Source: Rhizobium sp. SSA_523 (GTDB lineage: Bacteria; Pseudomonadota; Alphaproteobacteria; Rhizobiales; Rhizobiaceae). Taken from it: a stretch of DNA of 64,000 nucleotides. A program made the position numbers and the translations under genes. The notes below the pieces were generated by a model. It did no database searches. It was not told where the DNA came from and saw only the letters and a program-made list of their open reading frames with translations. The stretch's first letter is position 1; each line of letters opens with the position of its first letter. Positions 63,110 to 64,000 of this stretch are shown here, piece after piece. The stretch is taken from positions 62,001 to 126,000 of the forward strand of contig NZ_CP129380.1 in assembly GCF_030435705.1 (NCBI RefSeq), given 5' to 3'.

Positions 63110-64000
63110 ATGATTGAAACTGATTATCTGGTGATTGGCGCTGGCCTTTCAGGTCTCGCCTTCGCCGACGAATTGACCCGGCGAACAGATGCCCATGTTA
63201 CCATCGTGGATAAACGTGACGCGCCTGGTGGTCATTGGAACGACGCCTACCCATTCGTGCGGCTGCACCAGCCCAGCAGCTTTTACGGAGTTGAATCCAC
63301 CCCTTTAGGCGACGAAAGAATTGATAGTGACGGTTATAACAAGGGCTTCGCCCGCCTGGCGGATGCACCGGAAATTATCGCCTATTGCCATGCCGTGATG
63401 AGGGATCGACTGCTGGCAAGTGGCCGCGTCTCGTATTTACCGATGAGCAGCTATGAAACTGGAGACAGGGTAAGACAGCTATTGTCCGGCAAGGTTCAGC
63501 AGATCCGGATCAGACGAAAGCTTGTGGACGCGAGCTACTATACCAATTCAATCCCCCTGACGCACAAGCGCACCTTTACAACTGGTCCCGGCGTGAGGCG
63601 TATCGTGCCAAATGACCTTCCAAGAGTGGCCCACGAGTTTGATTACTATGCCGTGATTGGAGCGGGAAAAACCGCAACAGACACCTGCCTGTGGCTCCTG
63701 TCTCGGGGTGTTGCTCCGGAACGGATAAGATGGGTTGTATCTCGCGATCAATGGTTCGTTAATCGGGCGAAAATCCAACCCGCGCCTGAGTTTTTCACTG
63801 AGGTCTTCTCGGGCATTGCTCAGGCGCGGGAGGACATCGCGCTCGCCACCTCCGCCAGAGATCTCGCCTGTCGACACGAGGAAGCCGGGTTCTGGTTGCG
63901 TGTCGACAAGAATGTTGAGCCGACGGTGTTTCGCGCTGCCTTCATGTCAGAGGGTGAAGTCGAGGCGCTATCATCGATCAGAGACGTCATCAGGATGGGT
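63110..64000 (+). CDS. FAD/NAD(P)-binding oxidoreductase, partial
   Basis: The frame opens at an ATG at 63110 and runs off the right edge after 297 residues. It has an N-terminal dinucleotide motif, I-G-A-G-L-S-G-L-A, a G-G-H-W motif near residue 42 and a second Rossmann motif, V-I-G-A-G-K-T-A-T-D-T, near 182, as in flavin monooxygenases and related enzymes. The substrate is unknown. It is divergent from the redoxin, with the second palindrome between them. Confidence 0.82.
   Translation, partial: MIETDYLVIGAGLSGLAFADELTRRTDAHVTIVDKRDAPGGHWNDAYPFVRLHQPSSFYGVESTPLGDERIDSDGYNKGFARLADAPEIIAYCHAVMRDRLLASGRVSYLPMSSYETGDRVRQLLSGKVQQIRIRRKLVDASYYTNSIPLTHKRTFTTGPGVRRIVPNDLPRVAHEFDYYAVIGAGKTATDTCLWLLSRGVAPERIRWVVSRDQWFVNRAKIQPAPEFFTEVFSGIAQAREDIALATSARDLACRHEEAGFWLRVDKNVEPTVFRAAFMSEGEVEALSSIRDVIRMG

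Overview
The window looks like part of an alphaproteobacterial replicon, most likely Rhizobiaceae or a near relative. The evidence is the gene families present (fixL/fixJ/fixK, a NirK with pseudoazurin, NnrR/NnrS/NnrU, periplasmic Nap and clade I Nos with NosX) and a gene order that recalls the denitrification region of rhizobial megaplasmids. No rRNA, tRNA, CRISPR array or intact insertion sequence was seen.

Bases 1 to about 45,600 form one almost uninterrupted denitrification island that encodes the whole route from nitrate to N2. From the left it holds: a partial NIT-domain chemoreceptor; an NO-damage repair protein (dnrN/ytfE); an O2-independent ubiquinone module (ubiV-ubiU-ubiT divergent from ubiD-ubiX); a transporter and a WYL-type regulator that look like passengers; a long leftward nnr group (two NnrS proteins, a three-gene ABC transporter, NnrU, a hemerythrin-like protein and a 51-residue membrane peptide); norEFCBQD; hemN; two DUF2249 genes; a third nnrS; nirK-nirV; nnrR; pseudoazurin; napEFDABC; a sensory block (fixL, fixJ, a single-domain receiver, fixK); and nosRZDFYLX. 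Membrane quinone supply, haem synthesis under low O2, NO handling, electron carriers and all four N-oxide reductases are therefore together.

The island is tied together by sites of the form TTG-N8-CAA, the pattern bound by FNR/NnrR/FixK proteins. I found fourteen by eye in intergenic DNA, most at a distance that fits a class II promoter. They precede dnrN, ubiT/ubiD, norE and the nnr group, norC, hemN, a DUF2249 gene, nnrS, nirK, pseudoazurin, the single-domain receiver and nosR (two sites between fixL and nosR).

From about 45,600 onward the content changes to accessory genes: a FitAB toxin-antitoxin pair with a 14-bp inverted-repeat operator, an HxlR/NmrA pair with its own palindrome, several gene remnants (an SOS-peptidase fragment, a LysR stub, an NmrA pseudogene), a hydrolase/metallo-beta-lactamase pair, and then a stress-defence zone. 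That zone holds a periplasmic catalase-like protein, catalase plus OxyR, a MocR regulator, an exported protein of unknown function, an AhpD-like protein, a CHRD-like exported protein, a MarR regulator with a four-cysteine tail, an exported Fe/Mn superoxide dismutase, a CPGC redoxin and a partial FAD enzyme. Two nearly identical palindromes (core ATAGGA-N-TCCTAT) sit in front of the exported-protein operon and in front of the redoxin, and suggest a small local regulon.
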